Assembly (NCBI RefSeq): GCF_014191725.1
Contig: NZ_JACHWZ010000027.1
Coordinates: 1-59,501 of the forward strand
Direction of reading: 5' to 3'
Origin: Microbulbifer rhizosphaerae
Lineage (GTDB): Bacteria; Pseudomonadota; Gammaproteobacteria; Pseudomonadales; Cellvibrionaceae
Length of the DNA stretch: 59,501 nucleotides
This document shows, piece by piece, positions 23,705-33,559 of this stretch (position 1 is the stretch's first letter; every line of letters begins with the position of its first letter). The position numbers were made by a program, and so were the translations under genes. A model generated the notes under the pieces. It had not been told where the DNA came from. It was given only the letters and a program-made list of their open reading frames with translations, and made no database searches.

Positions 23705-26161
23705 TCAAAGCCGCCCCCCGGCGGCGACTTCCCGCACGCGCAGCAGCGGACGCGGATCTTCACTGCCGGTGAGAGCCGCCAGTTCGTTCGTGCCCAGCCA
23801 TTCGGACAGTGGAACGTCCAGCGCGCCGGCCAGCGCGACCAACAGGTGCAGCCAACTGCAACCGTTGGCGAACAGCATGCCCTCGGCATCCAGGGTGCCG
23901 CCGCGGTTGCGGTAGCCGAGCAGTAACGCGTTGCCCGGCAGCAGCCCGGCGAGGGCCTCGGGGCGGGTGTGGCTGGCGACCAGGGTGGCGGTTGCGTTTT
24001 CCGGAAACAGCTCCGCCGCGAGCTGGGCGTTCGCGCCCGCCTGCCGTTCCAGTTCGTCGCGGAAATGCCGGCGGAATCGACCGGGTTCCAGCAGGCAGAC
24101 CAGCGCGGCATCGACGCCGTACTCCGACAGCCGCTGCCAGGCCAGTTGGCACTGTTGCAGCTGGTAGGCGCCCACGGCCACCAGGCGCACCGGCGCGTCC
24201 GCGTTGCCGAGCAGGCGCAGGGCGCCGTCGCGGACCAGGCGCCGGGCCTGCTCTTCGTCCAATAGCACCGGCAATTTCCGTTTCGGCACCACCATCGCGT
24301 GCAGTTCGCCGTGCCGCCGGTAGCAGTTCGCCAGCGCGGCCAGGGCGCTGTTGGCATCCACGGGGAAACGCACCACGCCGGTGTCGGACATCTCGCCGAG
24401 CAGCGCCTCGCAGAGGGTGGGGTCCTGGTGGGACTGTTCGTTCTTGCCGTTTTCCCAGGTGTGGGAGCTGAGCAGGAAGGGGATCGACAGCCACTGCGGC
24501 GGCGTTCCGGCCTCTTTCTGGTGGCGGGCAAAGATGATCTCCTGGCGCATGATCCCGAGCATTTTCACCGCGAAGGCCTCGTAGCTCACCACCAGGTTGA
24601 TGCCGCCCTTGTTGCCCAGCGCCGCGCAGGCCACCGCTTCCTCGTTGAGGGCAGTGATCACCGCGCCGTCGATGGCCTCGTCGCTGCCGGCCTCCGGCTG
24701 GAAGACCCGGTGGCGGAAGTGCTCCAGGGTGCGATAAAAGCGGTTGCTGCTCAGTTCGTCGGGGTTGCCCACGCGCACCCGCCACTCGGGATTGGCGTCG
24801 GCGAGTGCGACGAAATAGCCATCCAGCGCCGCCATCGGCGACTCGCGGCCGCCGGCGGGCCGCCAGTCCGGTTCAGGGGCGTGCTTCAGGGTGACGCTGC
24901 GCCTGTGCAGCGGGTGGTCTTTTTCCAGCGCCCGACCCTGCGCCGCGTGCGCGGTGAAATAAGGCAGTGAGCGATGCAGGCTCTCCGTTTCCACATACAG
25001 TTTGGCGGCGGCGTCGGTAAATTCCCGGCGGGCGCTGCTGTCCTCCGCCGGATTTCCCTGAAGCGGCAGCCCGTGGGCGCGGTTGGTGCCGGCGCCGGGA
25101 AAGCCGTAGCCTTTCGGCGCCTCGGCGATGACGTAGTGCAGCGGTACCGGGTAACCGCCGGAGCCGTTGGCCACGGCATCCGCACAGCCGAGCAGCCGCT
25201 CCTCCGCCTCCAGGATGGCCCAGGCGAAGGCGGCCGGGTCCCTGCCATCGATCAGCAGCGGGTCGAATCCGTTCAGGCGCAGGTGCGCCGCGAACCACTC
25301 CACGCCGCCCTGCTGGAACAGGGTCGAGCGCTGCTCGATGCGCCGTCCGTTGGCGATCATGATCGGCGTGACCAGTCCGCAATCCTCCGCGCGCCACCAG
25401 CGCGGCGCCCAGTCGCTGCCGCGCTGTTCCTCGAAGGCGCCGTCGCTGAGGAAGGCCACCAGCCGCTCCCCCGGCAGCGGCATATGCACATACTGCAATT
25501 CGGCGAAGCCCAGGTAGCCGCCCTCGGAAATGCCGCCTGCGGTGTTTACGTTCACATGGCTGCCCAGGGGCGAGGCGGGCCGGCCGCGGGCGTCGATGGC
25601 GTAGGCGTAGAAATCGCGCACGAACTGCGTGAGTCCGGCATCGGTCCAGGCGTAGCGGGCGGCGTGGGCCTCTTCCATATTGCCCACCAGCAGGTTACAG
25701 GCGTCGATTGCCGCAACGCAGTGGCCTTGTCCCATCAGCCAACTGCGGGTGATGCCGCAGAGTGCATTGGCCGCGAGGTAGCCGATGTAGGCGGGCACCA
25801 TGTTCAGTGAACCGCCGGTATGGCCCTGGGGGTCCGCCTTGAAATCACCGGGGGCCAGGGTACGGCCGTCGGCGTAAACCTGTTTCGCGTAGGTCATGTG
25901 CACCACCAGCCACATGGCCGCGCGGGTCAGCCGGTCCGCCGCCGCCAGCAGGCGGAAGACTTCGGCCCTGTCGGCCACCGCGCCGCGCTGTTCCAGGTCG
26001 CAGGCGAGGCGGAACACCCTGACCTGGGTGTCGGCGCGATGCCGGATCAGTTCGATGCCCTCCGCCCAGGCGGCAAATTCCCGGTCGTGCCCGCGGTAGC
26101 TGCGCGCCAGGCGCTCGTCCCGGTGCCGTTGATGATTCTCGCGCGATGGTGTCGGGTTCAC
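23705..26161 (-). CDS. Phosphoketolase family protein (XFP type)
   Basis: An 818-residue thiamine-diphosphate enzyme that splits xylulose 5-phosphate and/or fructose 6-phosphate to acetyl phosphate. G-H-T-G-G-S-L-N-M-V-P-A-Y (near 140), G-Q-G-H-C-V-A-A, S-D-G-A-F-E-E-Q-R-G-S-D-W (ThDP and metal region) and the C-terminal E-E-A-V-A-C-A-A-L-G-N-K-G-G-I-N-L-V-V-S-Y-E-A-F match the family, though the ThDP motif differs from the classical G-D-G-E-A-E-T-G, so this is a divergent subgroup. It starts at GTG 26161, which overlaps the stop of ackA (GTGA). Acetate kinase then turns acetyl phosphate into ATP and acetate, making a two-gene ATP-yielding shunt. Confidence 0.9.
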   Translation of the reverse strand: MNPTPSRENHQRHRDERLARSYRGHDREFAAWAEGIELIRHRADTQVRVFRLACDLEQRGAVADRAEVFRLLAAADRLTRAAMWLVVHMTYAKQVYADGRTLAPGDFKADPQGHTGGSLNMVPAYIGYLAANALCGITRSWLMGQGHCVAAIDACNLLVGNMEEAHAARYAWTDAGLTQFVRDFYAYAIDARGRPASPLGSHVNVNTAGGISEGGYLGFAELQYVHMPLPGERLVAFLSDGAFEEQRGSDWAPRWWRAEDCGLVTPIMIANGRRIEQRSTLFQQGGVEWFAAHLRLNGFDPLLIDGRDPAAFAWAILEAEERLLGCADAVANGSGGYPVPLHYVIAEAPKGYGFPGAGTNRAHGLPLQGNPAEDSSARREFTDAAAKLYVETESLHRSLPYFTAHAAQGRALEKDHPLHRRSVTLKHAPEPDWRPAGGRESPMAALDGYFVALADANPEWRVRVGNPDELSSNRFYRTLEHFRHRVFQPEAGSDEAIDGAVITALNEEAVACAALGNKGGINLVVSYEAFAVKMLGIMRQEIIFARHQKEAGTPPQWLSIPFLLSSHTWENGKNEQSHQDPTLCEALLGEMSDTGVVRFPVDANSALAALANCYRRHGELHAMVVPKRKLPVLLDEEQARRLVRDGALRLLGNADAPVRLVAVGAYQLQQCQLAWQRLSEYGVDAALVCLLEPGRFRRHFRDELERQAGANAQLAAELFPENATATLVASHTRPEALAGLLPGNALLLGYRNRGGTLDAEGMLFANGCSWLHLLVALAGALDVPLSEWLGTNELAALTGSEDPRPLLRVREVAAGGRL

Positions 26162-27282
26162 GAGCCTCCTCCCTGTAGTTGTTGTTCGGCGCTGAGCAGC
26201 AGTTCCCGCGCTTCGTCTGCGGGCAGCACGCGGATATCCGCGCCCGCGGTGCCGATGTCCGCCTCCCCCGAGGTCGCCGCCGCATTGCCCGCGGCATCGA
26301 GGGGAAAGCCGAGCGGTTCCATCGGTGCCAGTATCTGCGCGCGCACTTGGGGTTGGTGCTCGCCGATGCCGCCGGAAAAGATCAGCGCGTCGGCGCCGCC
26401 CAGTTCCGCGAGGTAGGCGCCGATATATTTGCGTACCCCGCGGCAGAAAATATCCACCGCCAGTTTTGCCTCGCGGTCGTCGCGCGCGAGCAGTGTGCGC
26501 ATATCGTCGCTGCCCGCCAGGGCCATCAGCCCCGCGCGGCGGTTCAGCATCTCGTCGAGTGCTGCGGCTTCGAGCCCGGCTGTCTGTTGAAGGTAGAGCA
26601 GCAGCCCCGGGTCCAGGTCGCCGGCGCGCCGGCCCATCACCAGGCCCTCCAGCGGGGTGAAGCCCATGGAGGTGGCCAGTGGCTTGCCGTCTTTGATCGC
26701 CGCCGCGGAACAGCCCGCGCCCAGTTGCAAAGTGATCAGCCGCCCGCGGCTGCGCCCAGTGATTTCGCACCAGCGGCGCCACATGGCGCCGTGCGCCAGG
26801 CCGTGGAAGCCGTAGCGGCGCAGCGCGTGTTCGATGACCAGCTCCGCGGGCAGCGGGTAGCGCCGGGCGGCTTCCGGCAGGTCCGCGAAGAAACCGCTGT
26901 CGGCAACGGCAATTTGTGTTGCCGAGGGAAACAGGCGCAGGAATTTCCGCATCCATTTCAGCGCCGGGGGGTTGTGCAGCGGCGCCAGTGCCGCGGTGGA
27001 CTCCAGTTGCTCGAGGAAGTCACCGTCCAGCACCGCGCTGCGGGAGAGCAGTGCGCCGCCGTGCACATAGCGGTGGGCGATGCATAGCAATTGGTCTTCG
27101 CGAATTCCTGAATCGGCGAGCAGTTCTGCGATCTTTTCCGGGTCCGCCTCCGACAGCGGCCAGTTGCGATACAGCAGGTGCTCCCAGGAGTGGCTTGGCT
27201 CGCGGGCAAAGCCGGTTACTTTCAGCGATGAACTGCCGAGGTTGACCGCGAGTGCCTGTTGTTCGCGAAGAGGGTGCGCCAT
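26158..27282 (-). CDS. ackA: Acetate kinase
   Basis: A 374-residue ASKHA kinase that makes ATP and acetate from acetyl phosphate and ADP. V-N-L-G-S-S-S-L-K at the N-terminus, H-R-Y-V-H-G-G, Y-G-F-H-G-L-A-H-G, L-Q-L-G-A-G-C-S and F-S-G-G-I-G-E-H are the expected motifs (N-x-G-S-S-S-x-K; the usual H-L-G-N-G is changed to Q-L-G-A-G). It is about 25 residues shorter than the E. coli enzyme. It lies 18 bases after the P-type ATPase gene and overlaps the phosphoketolase start, so the three are probably one transcript. Confidence 0.92.
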   Translation of the reverse strand: MAHPLREQQALAVNLGSSSLKVTGFAREPSHSWEHLLYRNWPLSEADPEKIAELLADSGIREDQLLCIAHRYVHGGALLSRSAVLDGDFLEQLESTAALAPLHNPPALKWMRKFLRLFPSATQIAVADSGFFADLPEAARRYPLPAELVIEHALRRYGFHGLAHGAMWRRWCEITGRSRGRLITLQLGAGCSAAAIKDGKPLATSMGFTPLEGLVMGRRAGDLDPGLLLYLQQTAGLEAAALDEMLNRRAGLMALAGSDDMRTLLARDDREAKLAVDIFCRGVRKYIGAYLAELGGADALIFSGGIGEHQPQVRAQILAPMEPLGFPLDAAGNAAATSGEADIGTAGADIRVLPADEARELLLSAEQQLQGGGS

Positions 27283-27300
27283 ATCGGCTCTCCCGTCCCG

Positions 27301-29580
<2,280 letters not shown>

Positions 29581-29728
29581 AAGGGGGTTCCCCGGCACGT
29601 TTTACCGACGGTGGTGGTCGTTTGAAGAGTAATAGACTAGTCGCTGCGGTTGCTACAATTTGTTGAAGGCGCGGCATTTGTGCGACCGAACTCTGCGTCA
29701 AATTCCACATCATCACTGGAGAGCGGTG

Positions 29729-30187
29729 ATGCAAGTTGAAACCCTGAAGGATGTGTTGGTGTGGACCCGGGAGTTCCACAGGAATTTATCCGATTGTTTG
29801 CACCATTGCGCGCTCAACAATGAGAACTCCCGCGCCAAGATGCTGCTCGACTATCTGGCGCGGCACGAGCAGGAGCTTTCGCAGATAGTTTCCGGGTTCG
29901 TGGAAACCGCGGAAACAAGAGCGCTGAATACCTGGTGCTACGACTACATGGAAAAGCATCCGATTCTGCACAGCGCGCACTGCGACGCGCCTTTCCAGGA
30001 TCTCCAACCGGATGAAATCATGGGTGTTATCACCGACCAGCACGAGCAGGTGATCGACCTCTACCGCTACCTCCACGCCAGGGCGGACATTGAAGCCACC
30101 CGCGAGCTGATGGAAGAGCTGGAATCGCTGGAGGAGCAGGCGGCCAGGCAGATGAGCCAGGGTGCCAACCGGATGCAGGAGATGTAA
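29729..30187 (+). CDS. Helical-bundle (ferritin/hemerythrin-like) protein
   Basis: A 152-residue all-helical protein. Regularly spaced E-F-H, C-L-H-H-C, A-R-H-E-Q-E-L, H-S-A-H-C and D-Q-H-E-Q-V-I-D-L-Y-R-Y-L on four predicted helices suggest a four-helix bundle with a metal site, like rubrerythrin or hemerythrin relatives found next to copper and mercury pumps. I start at ATG 29729 behind GGAGAG. The precise family name is not certain and no enzymatic role is known. It starts a plus-strand group with a DUF5676 protein and a YHS-domain protein, divergent from the P-type ATPase. Confidence 0.75.
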   Translation: MQVETLKDVLVWTREFHRNLSDCLHHCALNNENSRAKMLLDYLARHEQELSQIVSGFVETAETRALNTWCYDYMEKHPILHSAHCDAPFQDLQPDEIMGVITDQHEQVIDLYRYLHARADIEATRELMEELESLEEQAARQMSQGANRMQEM

Positions 30188-30253
30188 ATGGAAACGATCG
30201 AACTGTTCAACCTGTTGAAAAAGGAGCCCAGCAATGAAACTGCACGCCTGTAA
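30188..30253 (+). CDS. Possible 21-residue coupling or leader ORF
   Basis: Directly after the stop of the helical-bundle gene an ATG opens a 21-codon frame (METIELFNLLKKEPSNETAR, then L). AGGAG lies eight bases before its start, and it overlaps the beginning of the DUF5676 gene by 20 bases in another frame. It could couple translation of the two neighbours or be a chance frame. Support is only its position and ribosome binding site. Confidence 0.3.
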   Translation: METIELFNLLKKEPSNETARL

Positions 30254-30488
30254 ATTCGGTATCGCCTCCGGGCTCAGCTTCGGAATCGCCTGGCTGCTGT
30301 GCAGCCTGTTGGTGATGCTTCTCCCCGGCATGGCAATGAGTGTGTCCGGCGATATGCTGCATATGGATATCACGGATATGGATTGGCATCTCACTGCCAA
30401 GGGGGTTTTTGTCGGCCTGATCGCCTGGGTGATTACCGCCGGCTTCATTGGTTGGCTACTGGCATGGATTTACAACCGATTGATCTGA
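30234..30488 (+). CDS. DUF5676 family membrane protein
   Basis: An 84-residue protein with two transmembrane helices, at about 9-33 and 57-80. The F-G-I-A-x-G-x-x-x-G-I-A-W start and G-F-I-G-W-L-L-A-W-I-Y-N-R-L-I end are the DUF5676 signature. AAAAGGAG precedes the ATG. The family is commonly seen beside heavy-metal P-type ATPases; function unknown. Three methionines and one histidine in the loop (M-L-H-M-D-I-T-D-M-D-W-H) could touch copper. Confidence 0.85.
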   Translation: MKLHACKFGIASGLSFGIAWLLCSLLVMLLPGMAMSVSGDMLHMDITDMDWHLTAKGVFVGLIAWVITAGFIGWLLAWIYNRLI

Positions 30489-30511
30489 CTTTTTACGACG
30501 GGATAATAATA

Positions 30512-31009
30512 ATGGCGGAACTGAACCTGAGACTGCGGCAGGACCCTGTATGCGGACAGGTGGTGACGGAGGATTCCCACCCCTGGAGCCACCTCCACAT
30601 CCGCTATGCGTTCTGCTCGGAGCACTGCCAGGAGCGCTTCAAAAAATGGCCTCACCTGTATGTGGGCGATCCGACCCACGGTCTCTCGGAAAAGCAGAGG
30701 GGCAAGGTGGTGCGGAAATCCCACAGGATCAAACTGGTTGAGCCGGTTGACCGGCAGCGGCTGCCCGAGGTCAGGGAAGCTATAGAGTCTCTGATGGGTA
30801 TCGAATCCGTGGAAATCAGTGGCGACGAGATAGCCGTGGCCTACGACCTGATGCAGGTTTCCTTGCGCGATATCGAGGCGGTAATTGCCGGGGAAACTGG
30901 CGATTTGAGCGATGGAATGGCGGATAGGATTCTTCGGGCGATGATTCATTACAGCGAGGAGTGCGAGCTGGACAATCTCGCGCATCTGGCCAGTCACTAC
31001 CGCGCCTGA
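30512..31009 (+). CDS. YHS-domain protein with HMA-like C-terminal fold
   Basis: A 165-residue protein. The YHS domain at about 8-55 has D-P-V-C-G-Q-V, W-S-H-L-H-I-R-Y-A-F-C-S-E-H-C-Q-E-R-F and W-P-H-L-Y-V-G-D-P; its cysteines and histidines bind soft metals. From about 70 to 125 a beta-alpha-beta-beta-alpha-beta pattern (L-V-E-P-V, V-R-E-A-I-E-S-L-M-G-I-E-S-V-E-I, I-A-V-A-Y-D-L, I-E-A-V-I-A) looks like an HMA fold without its C-x-x-C. It may hand copper to the divergent P-type ATPase, whose own N-terminus has related modules. ATG 30512 is preceded by GGGA. Confidence 0.8.
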   Translation: MAELNLRLRQDPVCGQVVTEDSHPWSHLHIRYAFCSEHCQERFKKWPHLYVGDPTHGLSEKQRGKVVRKSHRIKLVEPVDRQRLPEVREAIESLMGIESVEISGDEIAVAYDLMQVSLRDIEAVIAGETGDLSDGMADRILRAMIHYSEECELDNLAHLASHYRA

Positions 31010-31181
31010 AAGGTGGTGAAGCTGGAAACCTCTCCTTGAGCCAGTACTGTTTAGTTAACCGGTTCTTGTAGTAGCCTGTTCTCTGGCGAACGACTACGGA
31101 GTTCCATTCTTTTTCGCCTCGGCAGATCCGCTGGCGCCAACTACCAAAACCACCCATCTTTTTTTTTCTTATCGTCAGAGT

Positions 31182-31379
31182 CTATTTTTCTAACAGTTCT
31201 CTACGCTCACGCTCATATTCCTCATAGGATTTATTTGCATGCTCCATGCACTCCTCATGGCGTGATGGCGGTTCCTCGATGCACTCATTCCGCTGATGGA
31301 TACGCATATTGTCATATATCGCTCTATTACTGCATGCTGCGATCCCCAACAACAATAACAATATCAGTAACCTGTTCAT
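31182..31379 (-). CDS. Small lipoprotein in integron array (possible last cassette)
   Basis: A 65-residue lipoprotein: M-N-R-L-L-I-L-L-L-L-L-G-I-A-A-C-S gives a lipobox with Cys16. The short mature part is charged and helical, with two further cysteines (E-C-I-E-E-P-P, E-E-C-M-E-H). It is on the minus strand like the other cassette genes and is AT-rich compared with the flanks. Not recognised. Confidence 0.65.
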   Translation of the reverse strand: MNRLLILLLLLGIAACSNRAIYDNMRIHQRNECIEEPPSRHEECMEHANKSYEEYERERRELLEK

Positions 31380-31562
31380 GGTTGACAGCCGCCATTTTCT
31401 TCAAAGTAATGAACCAATAGCAGAATGGCCTAGCGCTTGCCGTACTGTTCACCATGATCCTGCATAACGCACACATATGTCACGCACATAACCCGCGGTG
31501 TTTCGGAACCCAATCGAAGGTCGTAAGGATCAGGTCGGTGATTCAGAGTCTCCTTTCGTTTA

Positions 31563-31958
31563 TTATTGATCACCTTCCATTACCTTTATTTGCATTGTTT
31601 CGTCTTCAGTTAATATCTTATAACCCCTTGGAAAAGGCCAGCCATACCCCCAACGAAACCTGCTGGGAAGATATGGAGTACCACCGACTCTAACACCAGC
31701 GAGCATAAGAAGAGCAATTTCTGGCTCTCCTACAGCAGATACGCAAGCTTCTAACGCCTTATCTGCAGCCAGGCGATCTTGGTATGTGCCGCCTTTCCAG
31801 TAAGCATAGTCATGAACGACACAGCACGACAGCCATAATTCATTGTGTTCAAGGCTACCATTTGGAAAAGAGCTACACCCGTCAGATTCGAATGGCCGAA
31901 TTTCATTGGCTAGAGAGCTTAACGGGATAAATATTAATGAAAACAGAAGATTTCTCAT
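31563..31958 (-). CDS. Secreted protein with phospholipase A2-like active-site motif
   Basis: A 131-residue protein with a signal peptide (MRNLLFSLIFIPLSSLA). The mature part has D-G-C-S-S-F-P-x-G followed by L-S-C-C-V-V-H-D-Y-A-Y-W-K-G-G-T. C-C-x-x-H-D is the core of the phospholipase A2 active site, and D-G-C-S could supply the calcium loop. Homologues are common but uncharacterised in gammaproteobacteria, so lipase activity is inference. It is a minus-strand gene in the integron-like region, AT-rich against its surroundings. Confidence 0.75.
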   Translation of the reverse strand: MRNLLFSLIFIPLSSLANEIRPFESDGCSSFPNGSLEHNELWLSCCVVHDYAYWKGGTYQDRLAADKALEACVSAVGEPEIALLMLAGVRVGGTPYLPSRFRWGYGWPFPRGYKILTEDETMQIKVMEGDQ

Positions 31959-31975
31959 GACTGTAAGTGATTATC

Positions 31976-32110
31976 AACGCCCGCATTTGCGGCTATTATT
32001 TGACCTGTAACACCGCAATCAGACACGGCTTGATTTGGGTATTTTTTGCACCAAAAAAGGGAGCGCAGCGACCGTGTAGAAAATAAGACGTGGCTGCGTG
32101 CCTTGTAAAC
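31976..32110 (-). repeat. attC-like site 2
   Basis: On the minus strand it starts TTTACAAGGCACGCAGCC and ends GCGGGCGTTGATAA. Between these are paired segments (ACACGG with CCGTGT) and a GGTCGCTGCGCTCCC centre, as in attC hairpins of gammaproteobacterial chromosomal integrons. The terminal core GTTGATA deviates from GTTRRRY at one or two positions. Confidence 0.55.
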
Positions 32111-32119
32111 AAACAGAGA

Positions 32120-32296
32120 TCAGCCGATACCTTGGAGACTGGCACCACACCAAAAGCAGTTTGGTCGGGATCTCTTTATCTGATGGCCGCAATCCGGACA
32201 GATTTTCCCCGCTGATGGATCAAACTTTCCATCCAGCTTTCCATCACTGCGAATCAGCGGCATAATTTTCTTATTAGCTGCATCTTTACCTCTCAT
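32120..32296 (-). CDS. Small zinc-ribbon protein (integron cassette)
   Basis: A 58-residue protein that begins MRGKDAANKKIMPLIRS and holds K-I-C-P-D-C-G-H-Q-I and N-C-F-W-C-G-A-S-L. The two C-x-x-C pairs (Cys33/Cys36 and Cys47/Cys50) are an ideal zinc ribbon. Its ATG overlaps the stop codon of the preceding cassette gene (ATGA), so the two are translationally coupled and share one cassette. Its stop is just before the attC-like site at 31976-32110. Function unknown; such ribbons often bind nucleic acid or protein. Confidence 0.75.
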   Translation of the reverse strand: MRGKDAANKKIMPLIRSDGKLDGKFDPSAGKICPDCGHQIKRSRPNCFWCGASLQGIG

Positions 32297-32478
32297 TTTT
32301 CTTTTGGCTTTTCTAAAACTGCCAACAGAAAGGTTGCTATTGGACCAATAAATAGAGAAATTATAAACCAGAGTAGTCCGCTTCTATTTTTGCTTTGCGC
32401 AAGCACACAGTTAATGAGTGCCAGTGTTCCCCAGCCAACAAAATATTGGCCTCCAACCTGTATTAAATTATCTTCCAT
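32293..32478 (-). CDS. Small two-helix membrane protein (integron cassette)
   Basis: A 61-residue protein starting M-E-D-N-L-I-Q-V-G-G, with hydrophobic helices at about 12-24 and 33-53 and a basic tail. A longer frame to 32652 exists but its first 58 codons lie in the attC-like hairpin, so I start at ATG 32478. It is followed, with a four-base overlap, by the zinc-ribbon gene. No family recognised. Confidence 0.6.
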   Translation of the reverse strand: MEDNLIQVGGQYFVGWGTLALINCVLAQSKNRSGLLWFIISLFIGPIATFLLAVLEKPKEK

Positions 32479-32507
32479 ATTGTTCTCATGCTCCAGTTTT
32501 TCTTCAG

Positions 32508-32636
32508 CCTGAACGCCCGGCTCACCAGCACCCAAACCGGAGAGCTTTTTGTGGTAAAGTGAGCGCAGTGAAACCCACAAAAAGAGCGTAGGTTTGGGCG
32601 TCTGTGTGGAGGCGCTTGTTAGTTCGCCCGAATTAA
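32508..32636 (-). repeat. attC-like site 1
   Basis: Read on the minus strand, it opens with CTAACAAGCGCCTCC and closes with GAGCCGGGCGTTCAGGC. Inside, CCCAAACC pairs with GGTTTGGG and CTTTTTGTGG with CCACAAAAAG around a TCACTGCGCTCAC loop. Size (about 129 bp) and layout match the long attC sites of chromosomal integrons. The right-hand core is GTTCAGG rather than GTTRRRY, a sign of decay. Confidence 0.7.
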
Positions 32637-32721
32637 TATCCCTACCACTCATGGAAGCGAGGAAGCAATGAAAATGCCAACGGCCTGATTCGCCAATATA
32701 TTCCCAAAGGCACTCTATGGA

Positions 32722-32805
32722 AAATCTAACCTAACAACAGTGCGACCGTATTGCTGATGAACTGAACTCCAGGCCGAGAAAACGACACCAATATCGGTCG
32801 CCCGA
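32722..32805 (-). repeat. attC-like remnant 0
   Basis: On the minus strand GGGCGACCGATATTG pairs with CAATACGGTCGCAC, and beyond it lies TTGTTAGGTTAG, which contains GTTAGGT, a perfect match to the GTTRRRY integron core. The left-hand core is not recognisable. It would terminate the YceK-like cassette. Confidence 0.5.
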
Positions 32806-32861
32806 GGAGCTATATTATGTCTAATTATTTTTGTCGCGGTTCAAAGTTGACACTAAGCGAT

Positions 32862-33194
32862 TTAGTAGTCTCTCACCGTCATATTTCCATATTTACTTTG
32901 CTGATAAATCCTTAGCGGAAGTATTAACGTATCTGCGGCACCGGATAGAATAATATCGAATGGCGCTAACTGAGCAAAATTATAGTGGAGAGAAAAAGAT
33001 CTTTTTCTGCGTTTTTTGGAATCCAATAGACATACATCATAAAGAACGCCGCTATAAACGTACGGTAACTCTGTGCAATTTGTAACGACAGCTTTGTGGT
33101 ACATCGAGATCTCATTGTTTTCCGATTGCAGAGATTTTACAGTTCCACATCCGCTTAAAATTACTACCACTAACGACATACATATTTTGTTCAT
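32862..33194 (-). CDS. YceK/YidQ-type lipoprotein (first cassette)
   Basis: A 110-residue lipoprotein: L-V-V-V-I-L-S-G-C-G-T-V with lipidated Cys16. The body matches the YceK/YidQ family pattern: Y-x-G-V-x-Y-D followed by F-A-Q-L-A-P-F-D-I-I-L-S-G-A-A-D-T-L-I-L-P. E. coli YceK affects outer-membrane protein balance, but the family is poorly defined. It is the gene nearest the integrase, the position of the newest cassette in an integron. Confidence 0.75.
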   Translation of the reverse strand: MNKICMSLVVVILSGCGTVKSLQSENNEISMYHKAVVTNCTELPYVYSGVLYDVCLLDSKKRRKRSFSLHYNFAQLAPFDIILSGAADTLILPLRIYQQSKYGNMTVRDY

Positions 33195-33508
33195 TGTTTA
33201 CCTGCTTACTACAAAAATTCATCAAAACGCAAATAACATTTATATAGTGGCCTCCAAGGCCACTTTGCCCCAGGCCGATATCTCTTGGTGAAATTTCGCA
33301 CAGAATGCCCGCAAAGCCCCGCGAGGTCAAGGTTGTAGAAGATTCTTGTATGGCTCCCGCTTTTGGCAAAGTGATCACCGTGCGTCCTATCCCATTTCCA
33401 GAGGGGAAGTGTAACCGCTTGTTTCTATTGTGATTTCTGGAAATTGCGAATTCTGCGCTGAGATATCGGCCTCGGTGATCATTTTTCCATTGGCACTTGT
33501 GCCGCCAA
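33195..33508. other. Presumed attI/Pc region with dyads
   Basis: No gene is seen here. Two perfect dyads stand out: AGTGGCC-TTGGA-GGCCACT at about 33246-33264, and the 12-mer GGCCGATATCTC at 33273-33284 whose exact complement GAGATATCGGCC is at 33460-33471. It lies between intI and the first cassette, where attI and the cassette promoter should be. No perfect integron core was found, so a precise attI point cannot be given. Confidence 0.4.
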
Positions 33509-33528
33509 TATTGTGTATATAACCAGTA
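33509..33528 (+). promoter_or_regulatory. LexA (SOS) box in front of intI
   Basis: TATTGTGTATATAACCAGTA agrees with the 20-bp LexA consensus (TACTGTATATAWAWMCAGTA) at 18 positions. It lies 31 bases before the intI start codon and would overlap the promoter, as in other integron integrase genes, whose expression is SOS-induced. Confidence 0.75.
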
Positions 33529-33559
33529 TTCCCTTCATGCATCAGGCAGGGAGTCGCCG

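Noticed and set aside
32293..32652. Long form (119 residues) of the small cassette membrane protein
   Set aside because: The first 58 codons translate the attC-like hairpin; the internal ATG at 32478 gives a compact membrane protein.
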